DNA of 64,000 bases from Vibrio palustris (GCF_024346995.1 NZ_AP024887.1:2418001-2482000), one strand, 5' to 3'; shown: positions 7,733 through 17,533, counted from the first letter of the stretch. Notes: generated by a model from the letters alone, not told the origin. Made by a program: numbers and translations.

Positions 7733-7803
7733 AGGTTGATAAACCTGCGCCTTGACGATAAGTTTGGTGACAGCAGCCCTCAGCGTTCAGGAAAGGATAC
7801 ATT

Positions 7804-8970
7804 ATGAACCAACATAAACCCGATACCATTGCCGTTCGAACAGGAATTGAATCTGATTCACAACATCACGCCGTTGTTCCCCCTATTTATTTATCCACGA
7901 ACTACGGCTTTCCAGCATTTGGGGAAGTTCCTACTTACGACTATACACGCTCTGGGAATCCCAACCGTAGTCTGTTAGAAGAGGCGCTGTCTGAATTAGA
8001 AGCTGGCGCAGGGGCCACGATTACTAACTGTGGTACCGCCGCCATCAATTTATGGATCACTGCTTTTCTTGGCCCCAATGATCTTATTATTGCCCCACAT
8101 GACTGCTATGGCGGAACCTATCGTTTACTGAATACTCGCGCGCAAAAAGGCGATTTCAAGGTTAAATTCATAGACCAAAGCAATGACTTACAAGTCCAAG
8201 AGGCACTGAGCCAACAGCCTAAATTACTGCTGATTGAAACGCCATCTAACCCATTGATTCGTGTGGTTGATATCAAGAAAGTATGCAATCAAGCAAAACA
8301 ACACGGCACGTTAGTCGCCGTGGATAACACATTTTTGACACCCGTATATCAACAACCCCTTACACTAGGCGCTGACTTTGTTATTCACTCGACCACCAAA
8401 TACATCAATGGACATTCTGATGTTATCGGCGGTGTGCTGATCAGCGGTACACAAGCACATGCCGAAAAAGTAGCGTGGTGGGGAAATTGTATTGGGGCAA
8501 CAGGTACGCCGTTTGATAGCTATCTCACTTTACGTGGCTTACGTACCTTGAGTGTACGTATGCGCCAGCACGAAGAAAGTGCCACTCGTCTACTGCAATA
8601 CTTAAATGAGCAAGAGCTGGTCGGCACGATTTATCACCCAAGCTTGCCTGACCACCCTGGGCATGAAATTGCACAACAGCAACAGCGTGGCTTCGGCAGC
8701 ATGCTAAGCTTCGAGGTGAATGCCACTTTTGAACAACTCAAAGTTTTCGTCAGCTCACTGAAACTGTTCTCATTGGCTGAATCTCTTGGGGGAGTAGAAA
8801 GTCTGATTTGTCACCCAGCTACAATGACACATCGCGCGATGGGTGAAGCTGCCCTAGCAGAAGCCGGCATTTCTCAACTATTGTTACGTGTTTCTGTCGG
8901 TTTAGAAGCAGCAGAAGATCTCATTGCCGATTTAGAACAAGCATTTACTATCGCGAAGGAGAGTTGTTAA
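7804..8970 (+). CDS. metB: Cystathionine gamma-synthase
   Basis: 388-residue PLP enzyme that joins O-succinylhomoserine and cysteine to give cystathionine in methionine biosynthesis. The PLP lysine is Lys199 in HSTTKYINGHSD, and the conserved ETPSNP and SLGGVESL segments of the Cys/Met-metabolism fold are present. The length matches E. coli MetB (386 aa). The stop codon abuts the metL ATG with no gap, so the two genes are translationally linked. Expression should be controlled by MetJ through the four met boxes upstream. Confidence 0.95.
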   Translation: MNQHKPDTIAVRTGIESDSQHHAVVPPIYLSTNYGFPAFGEVPTYDYTRSGNPNRSLLEEALSELEAGAGATITNCGTAAINLWITAFLGPNDLIIAPHDCYGGTYRLLNTRAQKGDFKVKFIDQSNDLQVQEALSQQPKLLLIETPSNPLIRVVDIKKVCNQAKQHGTLVAVDNTFLTPVYQQPLTLGADFVIHSTTKYINGHSDVIGGVLISGTQAHAEKVAWWGNCIGATGTPFDSYLTLRGLRTLSVRMRQHEESATRLLQYLNEQELVGTIYHPSLPDHPGHEIAQQQQRGFGSMLSFEVNATFEQLKVFVSSLKLFSLAESLGGVESLICHPATMTHRAMGEAALAEAGISQLLLRVSVGLEAAEDLIADLEQAFTIAKESC

Positions 8971-11382
8971 ATGACAACATCGCGCCAATTACATAAATTT
9001 GGTGGCAGCAGCCTAGCAGACGCTGAGTGTTATCAGCGTGTTGCACAGATCCTGTGTGATTATTCACACTCTAATGATCTCATTGTCGTATCGGCGGCAG
9101 GCAAAACAACCAACCGCTTAATTACCTTTATTGAAGAGTTAAGCAAAGATGGCCGTTTGGCCCATGAAACTTTATTAGCACTGAGACAGTACCAAAGCGA
9201 ACTGATTACGTCGTTGCTTGACGGTGAAGCGGCTGATCACCTGCTAAGTCAACTTAATGGCGAAATCAGTGAGCTAGGAGAGCTAACGGCACCAATCTCT
9301 AGTGAGACTCGTGCGAATATTCTCGGCCATGGTGAAATGTGGTCAGCGCGACTACTCGCCGCTGTCCTTATGGATAAGCAATTAGACTGTGTTATGCAGG
9401 ACGCGCGTACTTTCTTACGTGCAGAAGCCGGAATCCAACCCGAGGTAGATCGCGCCGCCTCACAACCTCTGCTCAATAACATTCTGGCTCAACACCCAAG
9501 TAAGCGCTTAGTCATCACCGGCTTTATGGCTCAAGATAAAGCCGGACATACTGTGTTATTGGGTCGTAATGGTTCAGATTATTCAGCAACGATTATTGGC
9601 GCATTAGCCAATGCCAGCTGCGTCACCATTTGGAGCGATGTTGCTGGTGTTTTCAGTGCCGATCCACGTTTAGTTGGCGATGCGTGCTTATTGCCTCTTT
9701 TACGTTTAGATGAAGCCAATGAACTGGCACGTTTAGCTGCCCCAGTTTTACATAGTCGCACCTTGCAGCCTGTTGCCCAAAGTACGATGGATTTACATCT
9801 ACGTTGTAGTTATCAGCCGGAAGCAGGATCGACACGTATTGAGCGGGTGCTTGCCTCTGGACGCGGCGCAAAGATTATCACCTCACTCGACGACGTTTTA
9901 CTCATCGAGCTGACCTTCGGCCGTCACCACTCATTCCAACAAATTCAACGGGACACGTTGCAACGCTTAAAGCGTATGCAATTAGAGCCACTCGCGTATG
10001 AGGCCTTAGAAGACCAATCGCTGCTGCGCTTAGCGTACACAGCAGAAATTACCTCAGGCGCACTCGAGTGTTTGCAAGATGCCGCGGTAGAAGCAGAAAT
10101 AAAACTCAAGGAAGGCTTCCAGCTTGTTGCTGCTGTCGGCGCAGGCGTGAGTAAAAATGCTAACCATAACTTCGGCTTCTACCAGCAACTCAAAAACCAC
10201 CCAGTCGAGTTTATCTCTACGACTGAGTCTGGTTTAAGTTTGGTTGCAGTCTTACGCAACACCGACTTACCACCGTTAGTACACAATATTCATACTCAGC
10301 TTTTCCAAGCGCAAAAACGCATTGCTTTAGTGTTATGCGGTAAAGGCAATATTGGCGCTAGTTGGCTGCGTTTGTTCTATCAAGAAAAAGCGGAGCTCGA
10401 AAAACGGCGTGGTATGAATTTCGAGTTGGTTGCTGTTGTGGATAGCCAGCGCTATGTGTTTAATGAGGCCGGATTAAACGAACAAGACGTTTTTGAACAT
10501 TACCAAGATAGTGCCATCAATCATGATGGACAAAACTGGTTAGCGTCTGTCGATAACTTACATCGCTATGATGATACGATTGTCTTAGATGTCACAGCAA
10601 GCCCTGAGGTAGCAACACAATATCTCGCGTTTGCTCAACATGGTATGCACCTTATTTCCGCTAACAAAGTCGCGGGATCCGCACCCAGTGATTATTACAA
10701 TCAAGTCAAAGATGCTTTTGCTAAAATTGGGCGTCACTGGTTCTATAATGCGACTGTCGGCGCCGGGCTTCCGATTAACCATACCGTCAGAGACCTACGT
10801 GAAAGTGGCGATGACATCACCGCTCTCTCGGGAATTTTCTCCGGTACGCTATCGTGGTTATTCCAGCAATATGATGGCAGTGTTCCATTCAGTCATCTGA
10901 TTGATCTGGCATGGCAACAGGGACTCACTGAACCCGACCCTCGCCATGATCTCGATGGCTCCGATGTGATGCGTAAACTGGTTATCTTAGCGCGAGAAGC
11001 CGGATTCCAGATTGAGCCTGAGACGATTAAAGTCGAGTCTCTAGTCTCGAAAACATTGGCTGACTTATCTTTAGATGCGTTTCTTGACCACAGTGATGAG
11101 CTCAATGAATTACTTGCGGAACGTCTTGAAAAAGCACAGCAAGAAGGCAAAGTGCTGCGTTATGTCGCGAGACTGGAAAAAAATGGCCAAGCCTCGGTTG
11201 GCGTAGAAGCCTTAGAAAAAGAGCATGCATTAGCGAACTTGTTACCATGCGATAATATTTTCGCCATTGAAAGTCGTTGGTATAAAGATAACCCGCTTGT
11301 CATTCGTGGACCTGGTGCAGGACGCGAAGTGACTGCAGGAGCGATTCAGTCGGATCTGAACTTATTATCTCACCTACTCTAA
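8971..11382 (+). CDS. metL: Bifunctional aspartokinase II / homoserine dehydrogenase II
   Basis: 803-residue fusion enzyme. The N-terminal aspartate kinase shows KFGGSSLAD near residue 8 and LGRNGSDYSA near 197. A regulatory linker follows, then a homoserine dehydrogenase from about residue 450 (LVLCGKGNIGASWLRLF as dinucleotide loop, SANKVAGS and GIFSGTLSWLF as catalytic segments). It catalyses the first and third steps of the pathway from aspartate to homoserine. E. coli MetL (810 aa) is the methionine-repressed isoform; being directly joined to metB under MetJ control supports MetL rather than ThrA. Confidence 0.95.
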   Translation: MTTSRQLHKFGGSSLADAECYQRVAQILCDYSHSNDLIVVSAAGKTTNRLITFIEELSKDGRLAHETLLALRQYQSELITSLLDGEAADHLLSQLNGEISELGELTAPISSETRANILGHGEMWSARLLAAVLMDKQLDCVMQDARTFLRAEAGIQPEVDRAASQPLLNNILAQHPSKRLVITGFMAQDKAGHTVLLGRNGSDYSATIIGALANASCVTIWSDVAGVFSADPRLVGDACLLPLLRLDEANELARLAAPVLHSRTLQPVAQSTMDLHLRCSYQPEAGSTRIERVLASGRGAKIITSLDDVLLIELTFGRHHSFQQIQRDTLQRLKRMQLEPLAYEALEDQSLLRLAYTAEITSGALECLQDAAVEAEIKLKEGFQLVAAVGAGVSKNANHNFGFYQQLKNHPVEFISTTESGLSLVAVLRNTDLPPLVHNIHTQLFQAQKRIALVLCGKGNIGASWLRLFYQEKAELEKRRGMNFELVAVVDSQRYVFNEAGLNEQDVFEHYQDSAINHDGQNWLASVDNLHRYDDTIVLDVTASPEVATQYLAFAQHGMHLISANKVAGSAPSDYYNQVKDAFAKIGRHWFYNATVGAGLPINHTVRDLRESGDDITALSGIFSGTLSWLFQQYDGSVPFSHLIDLAWQQGLTEPDPRHDLDGSDVMRKLVILAREAGFQIEPETIKVESLVSKTLADLSLDAFLDHSDELNELLAERLEKAQQEGKVLRYVARLEKNGQASVGVEALEKEHALANLLPCDNIFAIESRWYKDNPLVIRGPGAGREVTAGAIQSDLNLLSHLL

Positions 11383-11429
11383 GTTGTGATGCAAATAAAA
11401 GACTGCCAGTAGATGATCGGTCAGAAACC

Positions 11430-11460
11430 AAAAACGCCAGCATTATGCTGGCGTTTTTTT
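11430..11460. terminator. Bidirectional terminator between metBL and zapB
   Basis: ACGCCAGCAT-T-ATGCTGGCGT is a perfect stem bordered by five A and seven T residues. It sits between the convergent metL and zapB genes. Confidence 0.9.
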
Positions 11461-11477
11461 AAATCGATACATTGAAA

Positions 11478-11720
11478 TTATTCAACGTCATCCATTTTAC
11501 CAAGCAAGTTGCGAATGCGCTCTTGCCAAGCATCGTGTTCTTGCTGAACTTGAATCGCTTTTTGCTCTGATGCAGCACGCTCTTCTTTCAGTTCGCTGTT
11601 TTCGTTTTCTACTTGTTGCTTAGACTCTTTAAGCTCTTCTACTTCCATTTGTAGCAACGCAATGGTGTCTACGGCAGTCTGAATTTTTGCTTCTAGTTGT
11701 TCTAGTACTTCAAAAGACAT
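11478..11720 (-). CDS. zapB: Cell division protein ZapB
   Basis: 80-residue, acidic, almost entirely coiled-coil protein (heptad-like [19 protein letters not shown] followed by Glu/Gln-rich helices). It starts [14 protein letters not shown] as ZapB proteins do. ZapB works with ZapA to stabilise the FtsZ ring and link it to MatP. The glpX-zapB neighbourhood is conserved in E. coli and vibrios. It is divergent from glpX across a 316-bp gap. Confidence 0.93.
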   Translation of the reverse strand: MSFEVLEQLEAKIQTAVDTIALLQMEVEELKESKQQVENENSELKEERAASEQKAIQVQQEHDAWQERIRNLLGKMDDVE

Positions 11721-12036
11721 GTTGTTTACCCTTTCATGAATCGTTCAACGTGACTCAAGCAGTCACTGTATGCGTCCTATTCTACTCAGCCACGCGTCGA
11801 TAAACACTCTCTATATTAGAGAAATTACGCTATTTGGTTAAAAAAAAGCCTCTCTTGGACAAAAAGTTAGCTTTTTCGGCGCGTTGTCGTGTGAATGTTA
11901 CTTATCCCTACCCTAATTTCTGAATCACTTTTGATCAAGCACAAATCTCACTCATGTGAAAACCCTGTCATAGAATGGATTATGTTAGAATTTTCTCAGA
12001 CTTTTCGTCCTTTTTAATCGTTTGTTTGGAGTAAAC
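11721..12036. other. zapB-glpX divergent intergenic region
   Basis: 316 bp that must hold both promoters. An imperfect AAAAAGC / GCTTTTT pair with a 20-nt loop is visible at 11843-11876. I see no operator I can name and no gene. Confidence 0.5.
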
Positions 12037-13044
12037 ATGAAACGTGATTTGGCTTTAGCGTTCTCTCGAGTGACAGAAGGTGCTGCATTAGCAGGACATA
12101 AATGGCTTGGGCGCGGTGATAAAAATACGGCTGATGGTGCCGCAGTGGAAGCGATGCGACTGTTACTAAATAGTACCGATATTTCCGGTGAAATTGTCAT
12201 TGGTGAAGGCGAAATTGATGAAGCCCCAATGCTCTACATTGGCGAAAAAGTCGGCCTAGGCGGTGATGGTGTCGATATCGCGGTGGATCCCATTGAAGGC
12301 ACACGCATGACCGCAATGGGTCAATCGAATGCCGTTGCCGTACTTGCTGCAGGTGAACAGGGGAGCTTTTTAAAAGCGCCAGACATGTACATGGAAAAGC
12401 TGGTCGTTGGGCCGGAAGCCAAAGGCAGTATCGACTTAGAGCAGCCTTTGGCGGTTAATTTATCGAATGTCGCGCAGGCGCTCAATAAACCGCTATCTGA
12501 ATTGGTTGTCGTCACACTAGCCAAGCCTCGTCATGATGCCATCATTACCGAAATGCAAACCATGGGCGTGCGTGTCTATGCGCTCCCCGATGGCGATGTT
12601 GCCGCATCTATCCTCACCTGCATGCCTGATAGCGATGTCGATATGATGTATTGTATCGGTGGGGCGCCAGAAGGCGTTATATCAGCTGCGGTTATTCGTG
12701 CTTTAGATGGCGACATGCAAGGCCGCTTACTGCCTCGTCATCAAGTCAAAGGCGAAACCGAAGACAACCGGATTTGGGGAGCAAAAGAACTACAACGCTG
12801 CCAAGAAATGGGCGTTGCCGCCAACACTGTCCTCACTCTCAATGACATGGCAAGCAGCGATAATGTTATTTTCTCGGCAACTGGCATCACCAAAGGTGAC
12901 TTAGTTGAAGGGATCAGTCGTAAGGGTAACATGGCCACCACCGAAACCTTATTAGTTCGTGGCCGTTGCCGTACCATCCGTCGGATTAAATCTACGCATT
13001 ACTTAGATAGAAAAGACGCCGCAGTTCGCGATCTCATCGTCTAG
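12037..13044 (+). CDS. glpX: Fructose-1,6-bisphosphatase class II
   Basis: 335-residue lithium-sensitive-phosphatase-fold enzyme that hydrolyses fructose-1,6-bisphosphate in gluconeogenesis. The metal-binding segments GEGEIDEAPMLYIGE and DPIEGTRMTAMGQS are present, and the length matches E. coli GlpX (336 aa). The ATG at 12037 is chosen because TTTGGAG lies 5-6 nt upstream and MKRDLALAFSRVTEG is the family start; an in-frame TTG at 12022 would lie across the ribosome-binding site. No glpFK genes are adjacent, so it stands alone next to zapB and convergent to pfkA, pairing opposing glycolytic enzymes side by side. Confidence 0.95.
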   Translation: MKRDLALAFSRVTEGAALAGHKWLGRGDKNTADGAAVEAMRLLLNSTDISGEIVIGEGEIDEAPMLYIGEKVGLGGDGVDIAVDPIEGTRMTAMGQSNAVAVLAAGEQGSFLKAPDMYMEKLVVGPEAKGSIDLEQPLAVNLSNVAQALNKPLSELVVVTLAKPRHDAIITEMQTMGVRVYALPDGDVAASILTCMPDSDVDMMYCIGGAPEGVISAAVIRALDGDMQGRLLPRHQVKGETEDNRIWGAKELQRCQEMGVAANTVLTLNDMASSDNVIFSATGITKGDLVEGISRKGNMATTETLLVRGRCRTIRRIKSTHYLDRKDAAVRDLIV

Positions 13045-13048
13045 ATAC

Positions 13049-13076
13049 AAAAAAGACCGCCACAGGCGGTCTTTTT
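13049..13076. terminator. Bidirectional terminator between glpX and pfkA
   Basis: GACCGCC-ACA-GGCGGTC stem flanked by six A and five T residues, between convergent genes. Confidence 0.9.
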
Positions 13077-13098
13077 AACAGTAATAGCAGCAGCTAAC

Positions 13099-14061
13099 TT
13101 AGGATAACTCGTCGGCTACTTTATAAAGGTCTTTACGCACAGGACGACGCATATTTTCAATCGCGTCAATGATATCGTGATGAATCAACTCTTCTTTTTG
13201 AATGCCCACACAACGTCCGCCGTGCCCCTCAATCAGCAAGTGTACAGCATAGTTACCCATACGAGAGGCTAAGATACGGTCAAACGCGGTTGGACAACCG
13301 CCACGTTGAATATGCCCCAATACGGTTGCACGAGTTTCACGTTCAGTCGCATCTTCAATTTTCTTCGCCAGCTCGTTGGCGTCCATCATCAATTCAGTCA
13401 ATGTGATAATGGCGTGTTTTTTCCCTCGGCGAATATCATTTTGCAAACTTTTGATAAGTTCGTCCATATTCAGTCCGGTTTCAGGAGAAATAACATACTC
13501 ACAGCCACCCGCAACCGCGGCCATCAAGGTCAAGTCACCACAATGGCGGCCCATGATCTCAACAATTGAAATACGTTGGTGTGAAGACGACGTATCACGT
13601 AAACGGTCAATCGCTTCAATCACGGTATTGAGAGCCGTGTAATAACCAATAGTGTAATCTGTCCCTGCAATATCATTATCAATCGTGCCAGGCAAACCAA
13701 TACATGGGTAACCCATTTCAGTTAGCTTTTTCGCCCCCATGTAGGAGCCATCACCACCAATAACAACTAAAGCATCAATACCGTGCTTTTGTAGATTTTC
13801 GATCGCAACTTGACGTACAGCCTCTTCTTTAAACTCAGGAAAACGAGCTGAACCTAAAAAAGTACCGCCACGGTTAATCACATCAGACACACTGGAACGA
13901 TCTAATTTTTCGATACGGTCTTCATATAGGCCTAAATAACCGTCAAATACACCGTAAACTTCTAGATCTGCGCCTAATGCTGTTCGTACCACACCGCGAA
14001 TCGCTGCATTCATGCCAGGTGCATCACCGCCACTGGTCAAAACCCCGATTTTTTTAATCAT
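13099..14061 (-). CDS. pfkA: ATP-dependent 6-phosphofructokinase
   Basis: 320-residue PfkA, same length as E. coli. The ATP-binding [18 protein letters not shown], the catalytic [16 protein letters not shown] loop and the effector/substrate segment [12 protein letters not shown] are all present. It phosphorylates fructose-6-phosphate in glycolysis. The ATG at 14061 is preferred over an in-frame GTG at 14067, because the GAGG ribosome-binding site is 7 nt from the ATG and almost touches the GTG. fieF lies upstream on the same strand with about 200 bp between them, as in other gamma-proteobacteria. Confidence 0.97.
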   Translation of the reverse strand: MIKKIGVLTSGGDAPGMNAAIRGVVRTALGADLEVYGVFDGYLGLYEDRIEKLDRSSVSDVINRGGTFLGSARFPEFKEEAVRQVAIENLQKHGIDALVVIGGDGSYMGAKKLTEMGYPCIGLPGTIDNDIAGTDYTIGYYTALNTVIEAIDRLRDTSSSHQRISIVEIMGRHCGDLTLMAAVAGGCEYVISPETGLNMDELIKSLQNDIRRGKKHAIITLTELMMDANELAKKIEDATERETRATVLGHIQRGGCPTAFDRILASRMGNYAVHLLIEGHGGRCVGIQKEELIHHDIIDAIENMRRPVRKDLYKVADELS

Positions 14062-14267
14062 GCTCACCCTCTACATGTTGGAAACTCATCCAATTATTTT
14101 TACGTTACTCAAACTTTACGCTAAGTAACAAAATTCTTATTGTTGGTATATGTTACCTTTCTCCAACGAGAATACTACTATAAAACCATTTTCATGATGG
14201 TATGATGAAACGCAAGTATCTCATTCATGCGACCTGCGATTGTTGATACATATCAGAATCGGTCCAC

Positions 14268-15203
14268 TTATTCTGAACGGATTGCGGATGTTCCATACCA
14301 ATCTTGCGGCTTCACCTCTCCTTGCGCATTCAAAACCACAGATAATGGATCTTGATGGATTAATATATCCGAGTCCGGAAAGGCCGCCCTTAATTTCGAC
14401 TCCACCATATCAGAAAGCTCATGGGCTTCAAGCAATGGCATCTCATCTTGCAACTCAATATGTAATTGAATGAAACGAATAGGCCCAGACATACGAGTGC
14501 GTAATTGATGCATGCCCAATACTCCCTCAACTGACAGCACAATCTCGATAATACGGTGATTATCTTCTTCAGGTAATGAGCGGTCTAATAACGTTTGTAT
14601 CGCCGTGTTCGCCATTTTTATAGCGCAGTAAGAAATGTAGATTCCAATCACTATCGCAAAGATCGCATCCGCCTGCTGCATCCCAAACCAACTTAACCCC
14701 AATGCAAACGCTATCGCGATATTCATGTATAAATCGGTTTGATAGTGCAAGGAATCCGCCGCGATCGCTTGGCTACCGGTTTTCTTAACCACATACTTTT
14801 GAAATTGCACCAACCCTGAGGTGGCAATAATCGCTATAATACTGACGTATACCCCCCACTGCGGCGAGACAAGCGCTTGTGGATGAAAAAACCGTTGAAC
14901 ACCATTAAGAATCAAAAAAATCGCAGACCCCGATATAAACATCGCTTGTGCCAAAGCGGCTAACGATTCGGCTTTGCCATGACCAAACTTGTGTTCTTTA
15001 TCTGCTGGCTGTAAGGCGTATTTTAAAACAATGAGATTGACAACCGAAGCGGCTATATCAATCATGGAATCTATCAAAGACGCTAATAGACTAACGGACC
15101 CTGTCATCCACCACGCGATCACTTTAATAATAAGCAACACACTGGCGACAAACGTTGCTAGCCATGCGGCAGCGGTGACTAAACGTGCATAGTCATGTTT
15201 CAT
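14268..15203 (-). CDS. fieF: Cation-efflux pump FieF (YiiP), CDF family
   Basis: 311-residue cation diffusion facilitator that exports Zn(II), Fe(II) or Cd(II) in exchange for protons. Six transmembrane helices occupy roughly residues 8-205; the metal site in TM2 (SLIDSMIDIAAS) and TM5 (HYQTD) shows the D-D / H-D tetrad of the YiiP type. A cytoplasmic C-terminal domain (IEIVLSVEGVLGMHQLRTR) follows. It is divergent from cpxR and upstream of pfkA. In E. coli cpxP lies between fieF and cpxR; here no cpxP is present. Confidence 0.95.
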   Translation of the reverse strand: MKHDYARLVTAAAWLATFVASVLLIIKVIAWWMTGSVSLLASLIDSMIDIAASVVNLIVLKYALQPADKEHKFGHGKAESLAALAQAMFISGSAIFLILNGVQRFFHPQALVSPQWGVYVSIIAIIATSGLVQFQKYVVKKTGSQAIAADSLHYQTDLYMNIAIAFALGLSWFGMQQADAIFAIVIGIYISYCAIKMANTAIQTLLDRSLPEEDNHRIIEIVLSVEGVLGMHQLRTRMSGPIRFIQLHIELQDEMPLLEAHELSDMVESKLRAAFPDSDILIHQDPLSVVLNAQGEVKPQDWYGTSAIRSE

Positions 15204-15290
15204 CTTCTTTCCCTGATAAAATATAGAGTTGTTTATCTTATTGCATTATTGCAGCCGTTACGCACTTCCACAAGCCAATCACAGTGCTGC

Positions 15291-15305
15291 GTAAATGAAC
15301 GTAAA
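15291..15305 (+). promoter_or_regulatory. CpxR binding box upstream of cpxRA
   Basis: GTAAATGAACGTAAA is an exact match to the CpxR consensus GTAAA-N5-GTAAA. It lies 77 bp upstream of the cpxR start chosen here and 88 bp from the divergent fieF start. It implies positive autoregulation of cpxRA and perhaps control of fieF. Confidence 0.85.
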
Positions 15306-15381
15306 TACTGATATTAGGACTAAGGACATCAGCACAATCAGGATAAAATACCGACAGGAAATGAATAAAAGTGAGAACAGT

Positions 15382-16071
15382 ATGCCCCATATTTTATTAA
15401 TCGATGATGATAATGAACTAACCGCGTTACTCCAAGAGGTGCTCAGTTATGAAGGGTTCACCGTCTCAGAAGCCCATGATGGCGAAACTGGTCTATCGCT
15501 CATTGATGATAGCATCGACCTCATTTTATTAGACGTCATGATGCCAAACCTCAATGGTACAGAAACACTCAAAAAACTGCGTGAGCAATGGGAAACACCC
15601 GTCCTTATGCTGACGGCGAAAGGCGAAGAAGTCGACCGCGTTATCGGCTTAGAGCTAGGGGCTGACGACTACCTACCTAAACCGTTTAGTGATCGAGAGT
15701 TATTAGCACGTATTCGTGCAATTTTACGCCGTACTCAAGGACATACCGAACAACCCAAAGCTCAAAGTTTTCTAGAGTACGATGACATTAAAATTAATAT
15801 CGGTAAGCAAGAAGCTTATTGTCAAAACGAATTACTCGAGCTCACCACAACAGAGTTTGCACTGCTCACTCTCTTTATCGAAAACCCCGGCAGTACGTTA
15901 TCAAAAGAAGCGTTAAGCATGGATGTACTTGGTAAACATTTGTCGGCATTTGATCGAGCGATTGATATGCATGTATCAAATTTAAGAAAAAAACTGCCAG
16001 CACGCCAAGACGATAAGCCTAGAATAAAAACTCTGCGTGGCCGTGGCTACATGTTTCTACTGGAGAATTAA
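15382..16071 (+). CDS. cpxR: Envelope-stress response regulator CpxR
   Basis: 229-residue OmpR-family regulator. The receiver domain has the acidic pocket D8-D10, phospho-acceptor Asp51 (LLLDVMMPN in context) and a conserved Lys in the PKPF motif; a winged helix-turn-helix domain follows (ETLTT-type hinge, DMHVSNLRKKL recognition region). It responds to misfolded envelope proteins together with CpxA. The ATG at 15382 puts the phospho-Asp at residue 51 as in E. coli CpxR and has GTGAG six bases upstream; in-frame starts further upstream (15361, 15295) would run into the CpxR box. cpxA follows after 5 bp. Confidence 0.92.
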   Translation: MPHILLIDDDNELTALLQEVLSYEGFTVSEAHDGETGLSLIDDSIDLILLDVMMPNLNGTETLKKLREQWETPVLMLTAKGEEVDRVIGLELGADDYLPKPFSDRELLARIRAILRRTQGHTEQPKAQSFLEYDDIKINIGKQEAYCQNELLELTTTEFALLTLFIENPGSTLSKEALSMDVLGKHLSAFDRAIDMHVSNLRKKLPARQDDKPRIKTLRGRGYMFLLEN

Positions 16072-16076
16072 TTACC

Positions 16077-17456
16077 GTGCCCAAATTCAATAGCCTCTAT
16101 GGTCGTATTTTTGCCATTTTCTGGCTGACAATTGCGATTATTGTGGTGGGAGTACTGGCGATCCCCAATCTTGATCCACGAAAATCCAAAGAGATCCCGT
16201 CAGACATGTATCAAAGCATGCTCGATGCTCGTGACATGATTGAAAATCGGTACTCGTACGATCGTAACCTCACTTTTATACTACAAGATCTTGATCGTCA
16301 CCGTATGCAGCCACATCGCGATAGCAGCCGACCCGACTTTTTCATTACAACGCAAAGTGGCAAAATTCTTTCCAGCCATATTTCCTCCGTTGACACCTTT
16401 AGAGCCTTAAAAAACTTTACTTCAAGTATTGATTACTCTGATGCAGCGACACAAAGAGCTTATGGTAAATATCGTATTTCTGGCCCCATCCCTATTGTCC
16501 TCGCACAACAACCTTTACTGCTATTTGTGGGTTTTGATTGGAATGGACCGCCCCCTTTTGTGATTCATATGCTCGACCACCCTATTCAATTATTGCTCGT
16601 GATTATGCTAATTAGTACCCCTCTTCTTCTATGGCTAGCATGGGCTCTGAGTAAACCAGCACAATATTTGGCACAAGCTGCTAATCGTGTCGCACGCGGT
16701 AACTTTATTCCCGAACCCGAACTCGAAAAAGGCACCGATGAGTTTCAGACAGCAGGCAAAAGCTTTAATCAAATGGTGCAAGCGGTGAATACCATGATTT
16801 CAGGACAACAGCGTTTACTCTCTGACATCTCCCATGAGTTGCGTTCACCTCTCACCCGCTTAAGAATGGCAACAGGGTTGGCGGTACGTAAACAAGGATC
16901 AAGCTCAGAGCTCGAACGTATTGATACCGAAGCACAGCGCTTAGAACACATGATCAGTGAACTACTGGAATTATCGCGAGTACAAACCGATAGCCACCTA
17001 CAACGAGAAACGCAGCCGCTGACTAGCTTGTGGGAAGAATTACTCGATGATGCACAGTTCGAAGCCGAACAACTCAATAAGGTGCTGTCTTTCAACGCCA
17101 TCCCCGATGTTGTCATTACGGGAAGCCCAAAGCTACTTATGAGCGCACTCGAAAATATTGTTCGGAATGCGATTAAATATGGTCACTCACACGTACAGGT
17201 TCAATTTCAGTTGGATAACCACACATTGACTGTCGCCGTAGAGGATGACGGCCCAGGCGTTCCACCATTACAACGACAAGATATCTTCAGACCATTTTAT
17301 CGGGTCTCAGAAGCTCGAGATCGAGACAGTGGTGGAACAGGATTAGGGCTAGCCATTACTGAAAGTGCCATTCGCCAGCATAACGGACAAATTGTGGCTC
17401 ATGAAAGCTCGCTTGGCGGACTGTTGATAACCTTTACTTTACCGATTGGTGCTTAA
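16077..17456 (+). CDS. cpxA: Envelope-stress sensor kinase CpxA
   Basis: 459-residue histidine kinase starting with GTG. TM1 lies at about residues 8-28, a periplasmic sensor of about 135 residues follows, TM2 is near 170-192, then a HAMP domain, the dimerisation/phospho-acceptor helix (DISHELRSPLTRLR, His253) and an ATPase domain with N box (ENIVRNAIKYG), G1 (EDDGPGV) and G2 (GGTGLGLAI). It phosphorylates and dephosphorylates CpxR. The GTG is 5 bp after the cpxR stop, so the pair is co-transcribed. No cpxP for the periplasmic inhibitor is found nearby. Confidence 0.92.
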   Translation: MPKFNSLYGRIFAIFWLTIAIIVVGVLAIPNLDPRKSKEIPSDMYQSMLDARDMIENRYSYDRNLTFILQDLDRHRMQPHRDSSRPDFFITTQSGKILSSHISSVDTFRALKNFTSSIDYSDAATQRAYGKYRISGPIPIVLAQQPLLLFVGFDWNGPPPFVIHMLDHPIQLLLVIMLISTPLLLWLAWALSKPAQYLAQAANRVARGNFIPEPELEKGTDEFQTAGKSFNQMVQAVNTMISGQQRLLSDISHELRSPLTRLRMATGLAVRKQGSSSELERIDTEAQRLEHMISELLELSRVQTDSHLQRETQPLTSLWEELLDDAQFEAEQLNKVLSFNAIPDVVITGSPKLLMSALENIVRNAIKYGHSHVQVQFQLDNHTLTVAVEDDGPGVPPLQRQDIFRPFYRVSEARDRDSGGTGLGLAITESAIRQHNGQIVAHESSLGGLLITFTLPIGA

Positions 17457-17476
17457 AAACCACACAAAGAGTACAG

Positions 17477-17505
17477 TTGATAATGAGAATGATTTTCAAT
17501 AATAT
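17477..17505 (+). promoter_or_regulatory. sodA promoter with embedded Fur box
   Basis: TTGATA (17477-17482) and TAATAT (17500-17505) are spaced by 17 bp. The spacer is filled by GATAATGAGAATGATTTTC (17479-17497), which matches the 19-bp Fur box at 16 positions. Fur-iron would occlude the promoter; known Mn-SOD genes are derepressed by iron limitation. Confidence 0.85.
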
Positions 17506-17533
17506 TTAATTTCTTCTCAAGGAGGGTTATATT

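Noticed and set aside
11843..11876. AAAAAGC / GCTTTTT inverted repeat upstream of glpX
   Set aside because: Weak A-T stem with a 20-nt loop, no gene ending nearby; probably chance.
15295..15381. Longer CpxR starting at 15295
   Set aside because: The extension would be encoded across the CpxR operator and promoter, and the phospho-Asp would no longer be at residue 51.
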